The notes: generated by a model not told the origin, from the letters alone. 64,000 nt of DNA from Methyloversatilis sp. (GCF_030698125.1 NZ_JAUYNV010000038.1:1-64000), one strand, 5' to 3'; counted from the stretch's first letter, positions 49,294 through 59,752 are shown. A program made the numbers and translations.

Positions 49294-50148
49294 TCAGAAA
49301 GCACCGAGATAGGTCTGGTTGATGGACTGCCCGAAAAACAGGGCCAGAACACCGGCTGCCGCCAGATAAGGGCCGAACGGGATGGGCACGTTGCGGCCGT
49401 GCGAGCGGAAGACAATCAGCGCGATGCCGACGCTCGCGCCGACCAGCGACGACAGCAGGATGACCACCGGCAGCATCTGCCAGCCAAGGAAGGCGCCGAT
49501 CGCGGCGAGCAGCTTGAAGTCGCCGTAACCCATGCCTTCCTTGCCGGTGATGAGTTTGAAGGCCCAGTAAACCGACCACAACACCAGATAGCCGACGATG
49601 GCGCCCGCCACCGCGGACGGAAGGTCGGTGAAACCGCCCACCAGGTTGAGCAGCAGTCCGGCCCAGACCAGAGGCAGGGTAATGCTGTCGGGCAGAAGCT
49701 GCGTGTCGAGATCGATGAAGGTCAGGGCGATCAGTGCCCACACGAACACCAGTGCGCCAGCCAGCAGCAGCGTCGGGCCGAAACTGAGGGCGCAGGCGGC
49801 GCTGAGCAGGCCGGTCAACAGTTCGACCAGTGGATAGCGCACGCTGATCGGGGCCCGGCAGGCGCTGCAGCGACCTCGCAGCAGCGCCCACGAAAGCAGC
49901 GGGATGTTCTGCAGCGCGCTGATCGCATGGCCGCAGGACGGGCAGCGGGAACGCGGTGCCGAGAGGGTCAGTGGATCAGCCGGTACAGGCGTCTGGCCGG
50001 CCAGTTCGGCACACTGGGCCGCCCATTCGCGTTCCATCATCAGCGGCAGGCGATGGATCACCACGTTGAGGAAGCTGCCGACGGCCAGACCGATCAGGCC
50101 GCACAGCAGCGCCAGCGGCCCGGACTGGGCCAGCAGGTCGATGTTCAT
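49294..50148 (-). CDS. pilD: PilD, type IV prepilin peptidase
   Basis: 284 residues, about eight membrane helices. It cleaves and N-methylates prepilins. Two CxxC pairs (RCPSCGH, RCSACRAP) form the cytoplasmic zinc site; aspartic protease residues are in FIDLDTQLLPD and GYGDFKLLA. Last of the pilB-pilC-pilD run. Confidence 0.96.
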   Translation of the reverse strand: MNIDLLAQSGPLALLCGLIGLAVGSFLNVVIHRLPLMMEREWAAQCAELAGQTPVPADPLTLSAPRSRCPSCGHAISALQNIPLLSWALLRGRCSACRAPISVRYPLVELLTGLLSAACALSFGPTLLLAGALVFVWALIALTFIDLDTQLLPDSITLPLVWAGLLLNLVGGFTDLPSAVAGAIVGYLVLWSVYWAFKLITGKEGMGYGDFKLLAAIGAFLGWQMLPVVILLSSLVGASVGIALIVFRSHGRNVPIPFGPYLAAAGVLALFFGQSINQTYLGAF

Positions 50149-50166
50149 GATGTGACCTGCCTGTGC

Positions 50167-51399
50167 TCAGACCGACTGCGCGACCTTGAAGATCGGCAGA
50201 TACATGGCCACCACCAGGCCGCCGATCAGCGTACCGAGTACCACCATGATGATCGGCTCCAGCAGGCTGGACAGCGCCTCTACCGAGTCATCCACTTCCT
50301 GCTCGAAGAAGTCGGCCACCTTGGACAGCATGGCGTCGAGCTGACCGGATTCCTCGCCGATCGACGCCATCTGGACCACCATCACCGGGAACACATTCGT
50401 GTTCTGCATCGCTACCGTGAGGCTGGTACCGGTACTCACTTCGGACTGGATCTGCTTGGTCGCCATGCGATAGATGTGATTGCCGGCAGCACCGCCGACC
50501 GAATCGAGCGCTTCGACCAGCGGCACGCCGGCCGCGAACATCGTCGACAGCGTGCGCGCCCAGCGCGCGATGGTTGCCTTGCGCACGATGTCGCCCATCA
50601 CCGGCAAGCGGAGCAGCAGCCGGTCTACGGCAATCTGCAACGGCAGCGATCGCTTGAGCATGTATGCAAAGCTGATGAAGGCACCGGCGGCGACGAGCGC
50701 AATGAGCCAGGAATAGGCGACGAAGGCATCCGAGATTGCAATGACGACGAGCGTTGGTGCCGGCAGGTCGGCACCGAAGCTCGAAAACACCTTCTTGAAC
50801 TCCGGAATGACGAAAATCATGATCACCGCGGTGATGATGATTGCGATGCCGAGCACCGATGCCGGATAGAACATGGCCGACTTGATCTTGCCCTTGATGG
50901 CCAGGATCTTTTCACGATAGGTCGCGAGCCGGTCGAGCAGGCTATCGAGGATACCGGCCTGCTCACCGGCAGACACCAGATTGCAGAACAGCGGATCGAA
51001 GTGCTGCGGGTATTTGCGGAAGGCCTGATTCAGGCTGGAGCCGGATTCCACTTCGAGCTTGATGTCGCCCAGCAGGCGCGACACGGCGCCATTCGCGGCG
51101 CCCTTGCCGACGATGTCGAAAGCCTGCAGCAGCGGCACGCCTGCTTTCATCATCGTGGCGAGCTGGCGGGTAAATAGCGTGATGTCCTTCTCGGTCACCT
51201 TGCCGCCACGACCGAAGCTGCGCTTCTTGACCTTGGTGACCAGAATGCCCTGACGACGGAGTGTGGCCTGGACCATGGCTTCGCCGCCGGCGCGCATTTC
51301 TCCGCGCACCTGCTTGCCACTCTTGTCCTTGCCTTCCCAGTTGAATACCTGGTCCTTGGAACCGCTGTCCTTGCGTGCGGGGCGGGTTGCGGTGGCCAA
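50167..51399 (-). CDS. pilC: PilC, type IV pilus inner-membrane platform protein
   Basis: 410 residues. Two GspF-like domains (about 75-200 and 280-400) with membrane helices; LATMMKAGVPLLQAFDIVGKG and TMFAAGVPLVEALDSVGGA are the repeat hallmarks. It couples the pilus ATPase to pilin assembly. 59 bases after pilB on the same strand. Confidence 0.97.
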   Translation of the reverse strand: MATATRPARKDSGSKDQVFNWEGKDKSGKQVRGEMRAGGEAMVQATLRRQGILVTKVKKRSFGRGGKVTEKDITLFTRQLATMMKAGVPLLQAFDIVGKGAANGAVSRLLGDIKLEVESGSSLNQAFRKYPQHFDPLFCNLVSAGEQAGILDSLLDRLATYREKILAIKGKIKSAMFYPASVLGIAIIITAVIMIFVIPEFKKVFSSFGADLPAPTLVVIAISDAFVAYSWLIALVAAGAFISFAYMLKRSLPLQIAVDRLLLRLPVMGDIVRKATIARWARTLSTMFAAGVPLVEALDSVGGAAGNHIYRMATKQIQSEVSTGTSLTVAMQNTNVFPVMVVQMASIGEESGQLDAMLSKVADFFEQEVDDSVEALSSLLEPIIMVVLGTLIGGLVVAMYLPIFKVAQSV

Positions 51400-51458
51400 A
51401 TCAAGCTCCTAGCGCGGTATGACCGCTCATGCTGGCGCGGCGGAGGTGCCGCGACCGT

Positions 51459-53174
51459 TCATTCATTGGTGCAGGCAAGCACTTCCGCCAGCGAGGTCAC
51501 ACCCTGCTTGACCTTCAGCAGACCCGACTGTCGCAAATCCCTCACGCCGTCACGCCGGGCCTGCTGCGCAATGTCGATCGAGTTGCCATTGGTCATGATG
51601 ATATGCGCAATCTCATCCGAGATCGGCATCACCTGGTAGATGCCGACCCGACCCTTGTAGCCGCTGTCCTTGCACCGCTCGCAGCCGACCGGGCCGTAGG
51701 GTTGCCAGCTGCCGTCGAGCTCTTCCTCGGTGAAGCCGGCTTCGAGCAGCGCTTCGACCGGAATGTCCATGGGTTGCTTGCAGGAGCATAGGCGCCGTGC
51801 CAGACGCTGTGCAGTGATCAATATGACACTCGATGCAATATTGAATGCGGCGATGCCCATGTTGCGCATGCGGTCGAGGGTGGTCGGTGCGTCGTTGGTG
51901 TGCAGCGTCGACAGCACGAGGTGACCGGTCTGGGCAGCCTTGATCGATATTTCGGCCGTTTCGAGGTCGCGGATTTCGCCGACCATGATCACGTCAGGAT
52001 CCTGCCGCAGGAAGGATTTGAGCGCCGCAGCGAAGGTCAGGCCGGCCTTGTCATTCACATTGACCTGATTGACGCCCGGCAGGTTGATTTCGGCCGGATC
52101 TTCGGCGGTCGAAATGTTTACGCCGGCCTGGTTCAGGATATTGAGGCAGGTGTAGAGCGACACCGTCTTGCCCGAACCGGTCGGGCCGGTGACCAGAATC
52201 ATGCCGTACGGACGCCCGATCGCTTGCATCAGCGCCGCGCGTTGCGGCGGCTCGTAACCGAGCGCGTCGATGCCCAGCATGGCCGAACTCGGGTCGAGAA
52301 TCCGCATGACGATCTTTTCGCCGTGCAGCGTCGGCAGCGTGCTGACCCGGAAGTCGATGGCGCGCGTCTTGGACAGCACGAATTTCATCCGGCCGTCCTG
52401 CGGCACGCGCTTTTCCGAAATGTCGAGCCGGGAAATGACCTTGATGCGTGACGCGATCTTCTCGCGCAGTACCAGCGGCGGCTGGGTGATTTCTCGCAGC
52501 ACGCCGTCGGTTCGATAGCGGATCCGGTAATACTTTTCGTACGGTTCGAAGTGGACGTCGGACGCGCCTTCATTGATCGCGTCGAGCAGGATTTTCTGGA
52601 TGAAGCGCACCACCGGTGCGTCGTCGATCTCGACCGTGCCGGTGTCGTTACTGGCGGCGTCCTCGTCGGGCGCCATTTCGCCGTCGAAGTCGAAGTCGGC
52701 TGACGACAGCGATTCGAGCGTCCGCTCGACCGATTCCGACAACTTGTCGACCAGCGCGAACAGCTTGTCGGTTTCCACCACGACCGGGTCGACCGCCAGT
52801 CCGGTCTGGAAACGCACTTCGTCGATGGCGCGCAGATTGGAAGGATCGGCAATTGCCACGGCCAGCCGATTGGCGCGCTTTTTCAACGCCAGCACGCGAT
52901 GCGTGCGCATCAGCTTCTTGTCGATCGAGTCGGTCGCGAACTGGTCAGGGTCGTACTGCGTCAGGTCGAGCAGCGGATAGCCGAAGGTTTCCGATGCGAA
53001 AACGGCGGCGTCACGCGCGCTCATCTTGCCGCTCGCCACCAGTTGCGCGACGAAACCCGCTCCTGACTGATCTCCTTCACGGGTCAGCGTGCTGGCCTCG
53101 GTCTCGGTCAGGCGGCCGTGCTGGGCCAGCGCGCGCGCCAGACCTGACAGGGAGCTTTTTGCTGTAGCGGCCAT
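51459..53174 (-). CDS. pilB: PilB, type IV pilus assembly ATPase
   Basis: 571 residues. N-terminal MshEN-like domain, then the secretion ATPase: Walker A GPTGSGKTVS, Asp-box EDPAEINLPGVNQ, Walker B region VGEIRDLETAEISIKAAQTGHLVLSTLHTNDA. Zinc cysteines CSCKQP and CERCKDSG follow. It drives pilus extension. Start at MAATAKS; an in-frame TTG at 53201 would add nine residues. Neither has a clear Shine-Dalgarno. Confidence 0.97.
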   Translation of the reverse strand: MAATAKSSLSGLARALAQHGRLTETEASTLTREGDQSGAGFVAQLVASGKMSARDAAVFASETFGYPLLDLTQYDPDQFATDSIDKKLMRTHRVLALKKRANRLAVAIADPSNLRAIDEVRFQTGLAVDPVVVETDKLFALVDKLSESVERTLESLSSADFDFDGEMAPDEDAASNDTGTVEIDDAPVVRFIQKILLDAINEGASDVHFEPYEKYYRIRYRTDGVLREITQPPLVLREKIASRIKVISRLDISEKRVPQDGRMKFVLSKTRAIDFRVSTLPTLHGEKIVMRILDPSSAMLGIDALGYEPPQRAALMQAIGRPYGMILVTGPTGSGKTVSLYTCLNILNQAGVNISTAEDPAEINLPGVNQVNVNDKAGLTFAAALKSFLRQDPDVIMVGEIRDLETAEISIKAAQTGHLVLSTLHTNDAPTTLDRMRNMGIAAFNIASSVILITAQRLARRLCSCKQPMDIPVEALLEAGFTEEELDGSWQPYGPVGCERCKDSGYKGRVGIYQVMPISDEIAHIIMTNGNSIDIAQQARRDGVRDLRQSGLLKVKQGVTSLAEVLACTNE

Positions 53175-53274
53175 GATCGGAGTCTGAGACGTGTTTGCCA
53201 AAGTTGATAAATCGCCTTTGATGATGACGATTCAGGCTTGATCTGTAAACGGTTTCTGGTGCTTCAACGCCGGT

Positions 53275-54552
53275 TCAGCGTTTCGTTTCGTCGACCGGTT
53301 TGAACAGGCGCACGCTGCGCACCATTCGGTCTTCGGTATGCAGGATTTCCATCGTCACATTGTCGATCCGCACCGAAAGGCCGGATTCAGGGATGTCCTG
53401 CAGATGGTCAAGCAACAGCCCGTTCAGTGTTTTCGGCCCCTGAAGCGGGAGGTTGAGCCCAAGCTTGCCATTCAGTTCGCGCAGGCTGCGGCTGCCATCG
53501 ACGATGACGCTGCTGTCTGCCCAGGCGAGCGCGAGCGTGCTGCCCGGCTGGCCGGTGGTGAATTTGCCCACGATCTCCTCGATGATGTCCTCCAGGGTGA
53601 CCAGTCCTTCGACCTCGCCGTATTCGTTCACCACCAGCGCCAGGCGCTGCCGGTTCTCCTGGAAGAACTGCAGCTGGCTGTACAGCGGTGTCGCCGACGG
53701 CACGAAGTAGGGCTTGGTCAGCAGCGCACGGATTTCGTCCTTGTCGAGTTCGCCCGCCGACAGCGCGCTGACCACCCGCCGCTGCGGCAACACGCCCAGT
53801 ACCCGGTCCAGCTCGCCGACATAGACCGGTACCCGACCGTGGTGGCTGGTGGCGATCTGGTGCTGGATGTCCGGCAGCGGCTGTTCGAGGTCGATCGCCT
53901 CGATCTGGTTGCGCGGCGTCATGACGTCTTCGACCGTGACGTCTTCCAGCTCGAACAGGTTGATGAGGAGACGCCGGTGCGCGGCGGGAATGAAGTGGCC
54001 GGACTCGGTCATCAGTGCGCGCAACTCGTCTGCAGACAATGCATGGCCGTCTTCCTGGTTGCCCGGATTCAGGCGGGTGATGCGAAGGATGCCCGAGACA
54101 AGCAGGTTGACCGACCAGATGACCGGATAGAACACCTTCAACAGCGGTTTGAGCACGAACGCGACCACCGGGGCGATCGCGTTGGCGTAGCCCGCGCCGA
54201 CCACCTTGGGTGTGATCTCGGAAAACACCAGGATGAGGAAAGTGATCAGCAGCGTGCCGAATGCGAGTGTCAGTTCGCCCTCGCCGAACAGTCCTATCAC
54301 GATGACGCCGGTCAGCGTGGCGGCGGCCGCATTGACCAGATTGTTGAACAGCAGGATGACGCCGAGCAGCTTGTCGGTCTGTGCCAGCAGGTCGAGCGCG
54401 TGTTGTGCGCCACGCGAACCACCTTGCGCTGCCGCCTTCAGCCGGTAGCGGTTGGACGCCATCATGGCGGTCTCGGCCATCGAGAAGAAACCCGACAGCA
54501 CCAGCAGCACGGCCAGCGCCACGAACTGGCTGGACAGGGGGATCGAATCCAT
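53275..54552 (-). CDS. CorC/HlyC-family CNNM transporter
   Basis: 425 residues. N-terminal DUF21 membrane domain (FVALAVLLVLSGFFSMAETAMMASN...), paired CBS domains (VMTPRNQIEAID..., LALVVNEYGEVEGLVTLEDIIEEIVG) and C-terminal CorC_HlyC domain. This family exports magnesium or other divalent cations, and CorC aids magnesium resistance. The start is three bases from the YpjD stop. Confidence 0.93.
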   Translation of the reverse strand: MDSIPLSSQFVALAVLLVLSGFFSMAETAMMASNRYRLKAAAQGGSRGAQHALDLLAQTDKLLGVILLFNNLVNAAAATLTGVIVIGLFGEGELTLAFGTLLITFLILVFSEITPKVVGAGYANAIAPVVAFVLKPLLKVFYPVIWSVNLLVSGILRITRLNPGNQEDGHALSADELRALMTESGHFIPAAHRRLLINLFELEDVTVEDVMTPRNQIEAIDLEQPLPDIQHQIATSHHGRVPVYVGELDRVLGVLPQRRVVSALSAGELDKDEIRALLTKPYFVPSATPLYSQLQFFQENRQRLALVVNEYGEVEGLVTLEDIIEEIVGKFTTGQPGSTLALAWADSSVIVDGSRSLRELNGKLGLNLPLQGPKTLNGLLLDHLQDIPESGLSVRIDNVTMEILHTEDRMVRSVRLFKPVDETKR

Positions 54553-54555
54553 CGC

Positions 54556-55368
54556 TCAGGTACGGCCGAGCACGACCTCGATCACGAAGCGTGTACCGAT
54601 GTAGGCGAGAAGCAGCACGAAGAAGCCGCCCAGCGTCCAGCGCAGCGCGAGCCGGCCGCGCCAGCCGCGGAAGTGCCGCCCGGCCAGCAGGATGCCGAAC
54701 AGCACCCAGGACAGGATCGCGAAGAAGGTCTTGTGGTTGAAGGTGAGCGGCTTGCCGAATACCTGTTCCGAAAACACGATGCCGCTGACCAGCGTTGCAC
54801 TGAGCAATACGAAGGCCACGGTAATGAGCCTGAACAGCAGGCCTTCCATCACCAGCAGCGGCGGCATGTTGTCGAGCAGTCGGGTCAGGCGGCCCTTGTG
54901 CAGGCTGCGCTCGACCGCCGACATCAGCATCGCGTGCAGCGCGGCCAGGGTAAACAGGCTGTAGGCGGTCATCGCCATGACAAAATGGGTGCGGAACAGC
55001 AGGTTGTCGGCATTGCCGATTGCGTGACGGTCCGGCCAGATGACGGGAATCGCGGCGCAGACGGCGGCCACCGGCAACGCCAGTGTATGCAGGCCATCCA
55101 GTCGCGACGACAGGCTTTCCACCCAGTAGAACACCAGCGCCAGCCAGGTCATCACGGCCAGCGCGTCGGCCGCACCGAAAAGCATCTGGCCGTCGGGGAA
55201 AAGTTGATGCGACAGCACCACGCCGTGTACCACCAGCGCGAAGGCAAGCGCCGCGGTACGCGAACTGCTACCCGGCGCCGGCAGTGCCCGGGCAAGCATG
55301 GCGGGGCGGGTGAGCCACAGCGCCAGCGCAGCGTACAGGGCGGAGGGGAGCAGTTCGATTAGAATCAT
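54556..55368 (-). CDS. YpjD/CcsA-like cytochrome c assembly membrane protein
   Basis: 270 residues with about eight membrane helices. RTHFVMAMTAYSLFTLAALHAMLM and PLTFNHKTFFAILSWVLFG are the heme-handling WWD-related helices; histidines could hold heme. YpjD relatives sit beside ffh in many proteobacteria, as here. GGGAGGA is one base from the ATG, so the start may be a few codons upstream. Divergent from ffh. Confidence 0.85.
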   Translation of the reverse strand: MILIELLPSALYAALALWLTRPAMLARALPAPGSSSRTAALAFALVVHGVVLSHQLFPDGQMLFGAADALAVMTWLALVFYWVESLSSRLDGLHTLALPVAAVCAAIPVIWPDRHAIGNADNLLFRTHFVMAMTAYSLFTLAALHAMLMSAVERSLHKGRLTRLLDNMPPLLVMEGLLFRLITVAFVLLSATLVSGIVFSEQVFGKPLTFNHKTFFAILSWVLFGILLAGRHFRGWRGRLALRWTLGGFFVLLLAYIGTRFVIEVVLGRT

Positions 55369-55405
55369 TCCTCCCAGTTTAACCCAAGGCGCAGGCTGCC
55401 CCGAC

Positions 55406-56761
55406 ATGCTAGACAACCTCACCCAACGGCTTGCCAAGGTCGTCAAGACATTGCGTGGTCAGGCCCGCCTGACCGACGAGAACATTGCAGACATGCTGCG
55501 CGAAGTGCGCATGGCCCTGCTTGAAGCCGACGTCGCGCTGCCGGTCGTGAAAGAGCTCGTCACGAAGATCCGCGAAAAGGCGGTCGGCCAGGAAGTGGTC
55601 GGTTCCCTCACGCCGGGCCAGGCCCTGATCGGCGTCGTGCATGACGAGCTCACCGCGCTGATGGGTGGCGCCTCGGTCGGCCTGAACTTCGCAACCCAGC
55701 CGCCGGCCATCGTGCTGATGGCCGGCCTGCAGGGCGCAGGCAAGACGACCACGGTCGGCAAGCTGGCCAAGTGGCTGAAAGAGACGCAGAAGAAGAAAGT
55801 GTTGACGGTGTCGTGCGACGTGTATCGCCCCGCCGCCATCGAGCAACTGCGCACCGTCACCGGCCAGGCCGGCGCCGACTTCTTCCCGTCAACGCCGGAC
55901 CAGAAACCGGTCGACATCGCCCGCGCGGCGGTCGAATTCGCGAAAACCCGCTACTTCGACGTGTTGCTGGTCGACACCGCTGGCCGGCTGGCAGTCGACC
56001 AGCCGATGATGGACGAAATCCGCGCGCTGCACGAGGCGATCAAGCCGATCGAAACGCTGTTCGTTGTCGACGCCATGCTGGGTCAGGACGCGGTCAACAC
56101 CGCCAAGGCGTTCAAGGATGCGCTGCCGCTGACCGGCGTCGTACTGACCAAGCTGGATGGCGATGCGCGCGGTGGCGCAGCGCTGTCGGTGCGCCATGTG
56201 ACCGGTGCGCCGCTGAAGTTCGCCGGCGTCGGCGAAAAGCTGACCGGTCTGGAGGAATTCCATCCCCAGCGCATGGCCTCGCGCATTCTGGGCATGGGCG
56301 ACATCCTGGGTCTGGTCGAGGACGCGCGCCGTCAGGTCGATGAGGATCAGGCGCGCGATCTGGCGCAGAAGCTCAAGAGCGGCAAGGGCTTCGATCTGAA
56401 TGACTTCAAGCAGCAGATCGCTCAGATGCGCAAGATGGGGGGGCTGTCTGCATTGATGGACAAACTGCCGGCGCAGTTCGCCGGCGCCGCCCAGCAGATG
56501 CAGGGTGGCCAGGACGACAAGGCAATCCGCCGCATCGAAGGCATCATCAACTCGATGACGCCGACCGAACGTAGCAAGCCCGAGCTGATCAAGGCGAGTC
56601 GAAAGCGGCGCATCGCAGCGGGTTCCGGCACGTCAGTGCAAGAGGTTAACCGGTTGCTGAACCAGTTCGAACAGACGCAGAAGATGATGAAGCAGTTCTC
56701 CAAGGGCGGCATGCAGAAAATGATGCGCAGCATGAAGGGCATGCTGCCGGGCATGCGCTGA
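55406..56761 (+). CDS. ffh: Ffh, signal recognition particle protein
   Basis: 451 residues. N, G and M domains: N-terminal helical bundle, GTPase G1 GLQGAGKTTTVGKLA, G3 DTAGRLAVDQ, G4 TKLDGDARGG, then a methionine-rich M domain (MQKMMRSMKGMLPGMR at the end) that binds signal sequences and 4.5S RNA. It targets membrane proteins co-translationally. Confidence 0.98.
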   Translation: MLDNLTQRLAKVVKTLRGQARLTDENIADMLREVRMALLEADVALPVVKELVTKIREKAVGQEVVGSLTPGQALIGVVHDELTALMGGASVGLNFATQPPAIVLMAGLQGAGKTTTVGKLAKWLKETQKKKVLTVSCDVYRPAAIEQLRTVTGQAGADFFPSTPDQKPVDIARAAVEFAKTRYFDVLLVDTAGRLAVDQPMMDEIRALHEAIKPIETLFVVDAMLGQDAVNTAKAFKDALPLTGVVLTKLDGDARGGAALSVRHVTGAPLKFAGVGEKLTGLEEFHPQRMASRILGMGDILGLVEDARRQVDEDQARDLAQKLKSGKGFDLNDFKQQIAQMRKMGGLSALMDKLPAQFAGAAQQMQGGQDDKAIRRIEGIINSMTPTERSKPELIKASRKRRIAAGSGTSVQEVNRLLNQFEQTQKMMKQFSKGGMQKMMRSMKGMLPGMR

Positions 56762-56780
56762 GCGCGCGGAGCCGTTCGCC

Positions 56781-57407
56781 GTGGCCCGCGAGTTGGTAGG
56801 CGTCGTCGATGACGACGAGCGCGCTCGACGAGCGCTGGCGGAAGCGCTTGAAGGGCCGGAGATCGATGTACAGGTGTTTGCCGGCGCCGGTTCGCTGCTG
56901 CAGAACCGGAGCGCTGCCGCGCGTGCCGCCTGCCTGGTGATCAGTGCCACGCTTCATGGCATCAGCGACGTCGAGCTGCAAGCCAGTCTTCGCGCCATCG
57001 GCAGCCGCGCATTGATCGTGTTCGTGTCCGGCCCCTGCGAGTTGAGCCAGGCGGTTCAGGCGTTGCGCGGCGGGGCGCTGGACTTCATGTTGAAGCCGGT
57101 TGATCCGTTGCAATTGCGCGAAAGGGTGAACGAAGCGATCGGCATTCACTGCGCCGAGCGCGGCCGGCGCAGTCGCCTTCATGCGGTCAGCCAACATCTC
57201 GGAACGCTGACCACACGCGAGCGCGAGGTGCTCGAACGCGTCATGGAAGGGCGCCAGAACGCGGAAATCGCAGTCGATCTCGGCATCAGCACGAAAACGG
57301 TGGAACAGCACCGCGCGCGCATGATGGCCAAGATGAAGGTCGATTCGCTGGCTGAGCTGGTGGTTAAGGTCACTGAATGGCGATTGCTCTCAGACCCGCT
57401 GCGCTGA
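56781..57407 (+). CDS. FixJ-like response regulator lacking the phosphoacceptor Asp
   Basis: 208 residues. Receiver domain (VGVVDDDERARRALAEAL, residues 7-24; FVSG 81-84; FMLKPVD with Lys105) and a LuxR-type HTH (LTTREREVLERVMEGRQNAEIAVDLGISTKTVEQHRARMMAKM). In FixJ the phosphorylated Asp lies in CLVxD; here it reads CLVISATLHG, with Ser55 in its place. The acidic pocket D10-D12 remains. So output probably does not depend on Asp phosphorylation. No histidine kinase is adjacent. GTG start after ffh, weak Shine-Dalgarno. Confidence 0.85.
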   Translation: MARELVGVVDDDERARRALAEALEGPEIDVQVFAGAGSLLQNRSAAARAACLVISATLHGISDVELQASLRAIGSRALIVFVSGPCELSQAVQALRGGALDFMLKPVDPLQLRERVNEAIGIHCAERGRRSRLHAVSQHLGTLTTREREVLERVMEGRQNAEIAVDLGISTKTVEQHRARMMAKMKVDSLAELVVKVTEWRLLSDPLR

Positions 57408-57413
57408 CCGGAC

Positions 57414-58025
57414 TCAGGGATTGCTGGCGCTCAAGCCGGGCCACGACCAGTGACGCTCCCAGGCGCCGCGCACCAGATTCGGGTATTCGGCCTTGCCCAG
57501 ACTGCCGTTGTAGCGTCCGAGCGCCCTGAACAGGTTGCCCTTCTCGATGTCGAGATAGTGGCGCAGGATCGTGCAACCGAAGCGCAGGTTGGTGCGCAGG
57601 TGGAAAAGGTTGCTTTCCTCGTTGCCGATGAGCTTCACCCAGAACGGCATGACCTGCATGTAGCCGCGCGCACCCGCGCTCGACACCGCGTACTTGCGAA
57701 AGCCGCTTTCCACCTGGATCAAGCCGAGCACCAGCTGCGGATCGAGCCCGGCCCGCGTGGCCTCGTAATGCACCGCCTTCAGGAATTCCATGCGCCCGGC
57801 CTCATCCGGCATGCGTTTGGTCAGGCGATCGGACATCGCGTTGAGCCAGAGCTGACGTTCCGGCGACGCGCCGCCCGCTGATTCCGGTGCCGGCCGGTCA
57901 CTGATCGCCCGGTGCAGGGCGGCGCGCACGCTGTCGGCCAGCGGCTCATACTGCTGAGACGCGGCCGCGCCGCCCGCCAGCGCAGCGAGGAGCAGGGCGA
58001 AACAGGCGAGCTGCGCGCGTCTCAT
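57414..58025 (-). CDS. Lytic transglycosylase SLT-domain protein
   Basis: 203 residues. Signal peptide (LACFALLLAALAGGAAA) and SLT fold: DPQLVLGLIQVESGFRKYAVSSAGARGYMQVMPFW with the catalytic Glu in VESGF, later FRALGRYNGSLGKAEYPN. It cuts peptidoglycan glycan strands to anhydro-muropeptides. Overlaps the proS stop by one base (TGATG), so coupled to it. Confidence 0.92.
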   Translation of the reverse strand: MRRAQLACFALLLAALAGGAAASQQYEPLADSVRAALHRAISDRPAPESAGGASPERQLWLNAMSDRLTKRMPDEAGRMEFLKAVHYEATRAGLDPQLVLGLIQVESGFRKYAVSSAGARGYMQVMPFWVKLIGNEESNLFHLRTNLRFGCTILRHYLDIEKGNLFRALGRYNGSLGKAEYPNLVRGAWERHWSWPGLSASNP

Positions 58026-59752
58026 CAATGGCCCGCAGGGGCGCCCAGAAGTCCGGACACGGCGCCCGGCGCCACCTTGTGCACCACGCCCTCACGCCGA
58101 TGCTGGTATTCGACCACGCCTTCTTTCAGTCCGCGCTCGCCAACCGTAATGCGGTGCGGCACGCCGATCAGTTCCCAGTCGGCAAACATCACGCCCGGAC
58201 GCTCGTCGCGATCGTCGAGGATGACATCGAAGCCCTTCGCGATCAGTTCGCCGTAGAGCGATTGCGCCGCCTCGCGCACGGCGTCGGACTTGCTCCAGCC
58301 GACCGGGCAGATCACGACTTCGAACGGGGCGATCGTCTGCGGCCAGATGATGCCGCGCTCGTCGTGGTTCTGTTCGATGGCGGCGCCGACCAGCCGGGTC
58401 ACGCCGATGCCGTAGCAGCCCATCACCATGGTGCGCGGCTTGCCGGTTTCATCGAGATAGGTGCAGTTCATCGCTTCCGAGTACCTGGTGCCGAGGAAGA
58501 ACACGTGACCGACCTCGATGCCGCGCTGGATGGCCAGCACACCCTTGCCGTCCGGTGACGGATCGCCTTCTACCACGTTGCGCAGGTCGGCGACCGCTTC
58601 GGGCTCCGGCAGGTCGCGGCCCCAGTTCACGCCGGTCAGGTGGGCGTCAGGCTGGTTGGCGCCGGTGACGAAGTTGTTCATGTTGGCGACCGTCAGATCG
58701 GCCACGACACGCACAGGCTTCTTCACGCCGATCGGCCCGAGATAGCCCGGTACGCAGCCGAAGTGCTCGACGATCTCCGCTTCGGACGCGAAGCGGAAGC
58801 CGTCCTTGAGGCCAGCCAGCTTTGATGCCTTCACTTCATTCAGTTCGTGATCCCCGCGCAACATGAGCAGCCACAGTTCGGTCCTGCCGTCCTTTTCGGC
58901 CGCAAGCACGATGGACTTGACGGTCGACGCCAGCGGGATGCCGAGCAGCGCCGCCACATCCTCGCAGCGGGTCGTGCCGGGCGTCGGTGTGACCGCCATC
59001 GCCTGCGTCGCCGCGCCACGTTGCGGGATCAGCGACACCGCCTGCGCCAGTTCGATATTGGCGGCGTAGTCGGACTCAGGGCACCAGGCGATAAGGTCTT
59101 CGCCGGTGTCGGCGATCACCTGGAATTCGTGGCTGCGCGAACCGCCGATGGCGCCGGTGTCGGCTGCTACGGCGCGAAACTGCAGGCCGAGCCGGTTGAA
59201 GATGCGCAGATAGGCATCAAACATGATGTCGTAGCTGCGGCCGGCAGCGTCGTCGTCACGATCGAACGAGTAGGCGTCCTTCATCGTGAATTCGCGTCCG
59301 CGCATCACGCCGAAACGCGGCCGGCGCTCGTCGCGGAATTTGGTCTGGATGTGATAAAAATTCTTCGGTAGCTGGCGCCAGCTGTGGATTTCCGCTCGCG
59401 CAATATCGGTGACGACCTCTTCCGATGTCGGCTGGATGATGAAGTCGCGGTCGTGCCGGTCTTTCACGCGCAGCATTTCCGGACCCATCTTGTCCCAGCG
59501 CCCGGTTTCCTGCCACAACTCGGCTGGCTGGATCAGCGGCATCAGCAGTTCGATTGCGCCGGCCTTGTTCATTTCGTCGCGGATGATGCCTTCGATCTTC
59601 CGGATGACCCGCAACCCCATCGGCATGTAGTTGTAGATGCCGCCAGCGAGCTTGCGGATCATGCCGGCGCGGGTCATCAACTTGTGCGATACGACCTCGG
59701 CGTCCGAGGGGGCTTCCTTGAGTGTGGAAATGAAGAATTTGCTGGCGTGCAT
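58025..59752 (-). CDS. proS: Prolyl-tRNA synthetase
   Basis: 575 residues, bacterial type with editing (INS) insertion between motifs 2 and 3 (about 225-400, containing [26 protein letters not shown]). Core motifs [42 protein letters not shown] and [16 protein letters not shown] are present. Start MHASKFFIS; the longer frame to 59881 lies in the rppH promoter region. Confidence 0.97.
   Translation of the reverse strand: MHASKFFISTLKEAPSDAEVVSHKLMTRAGMIRKLAGGIYNYMPMGLRVIRKIEGIIRDEMNKAGAIELLMPLIQPAELWQETGRWDKMGPEMLRVKDRHDRDFIIQPTSEEVVTDIARAEIHSWRQLPKNFYHIQTKFRDERRPRFGVMRGREFTMKDAYSFDRDDDAAGRSYDIMFDAYLRIFNRLGLQFRAVAADTGAIGGSRSHEFQVIADTGEDLIAWCPESDYAANIELAQAVSLIPQRGAATQAMAVTPTPGTTRCEDVAALLGIPLASTVKSIVLAAEKDGRTELWLLMLRGDHELNEVKASKLAGLKDGFRFASEAEIVEHFGCVPGYLGPIGVKKPVRVVADLTVANMNNFVTGANQPDAHLTGVNWGRDLPEPEAVADLRNVVEGDPSPDGKGVLAIQRGIEVGHVFFLGTRYSEAMNCTYLDETGKPRTMVMGCYGIGVTRLVGAAIEQNHDERGIIWPQTIAPFEVVICPVGWSKSDAVREAAQSLYGELIAKGFDVILDDRDERPGVMFADWELIGVPHRITVGERGLKEGVVEYQHRREGVVHKVAPGAVSGLLGAPAGH

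Noticed and set aside
53338-55362. Plus-strand open frame of 674 codons
   Set aside because: Antisense shadow of the CorC-type and YpjD genes, with no signal of protein family.
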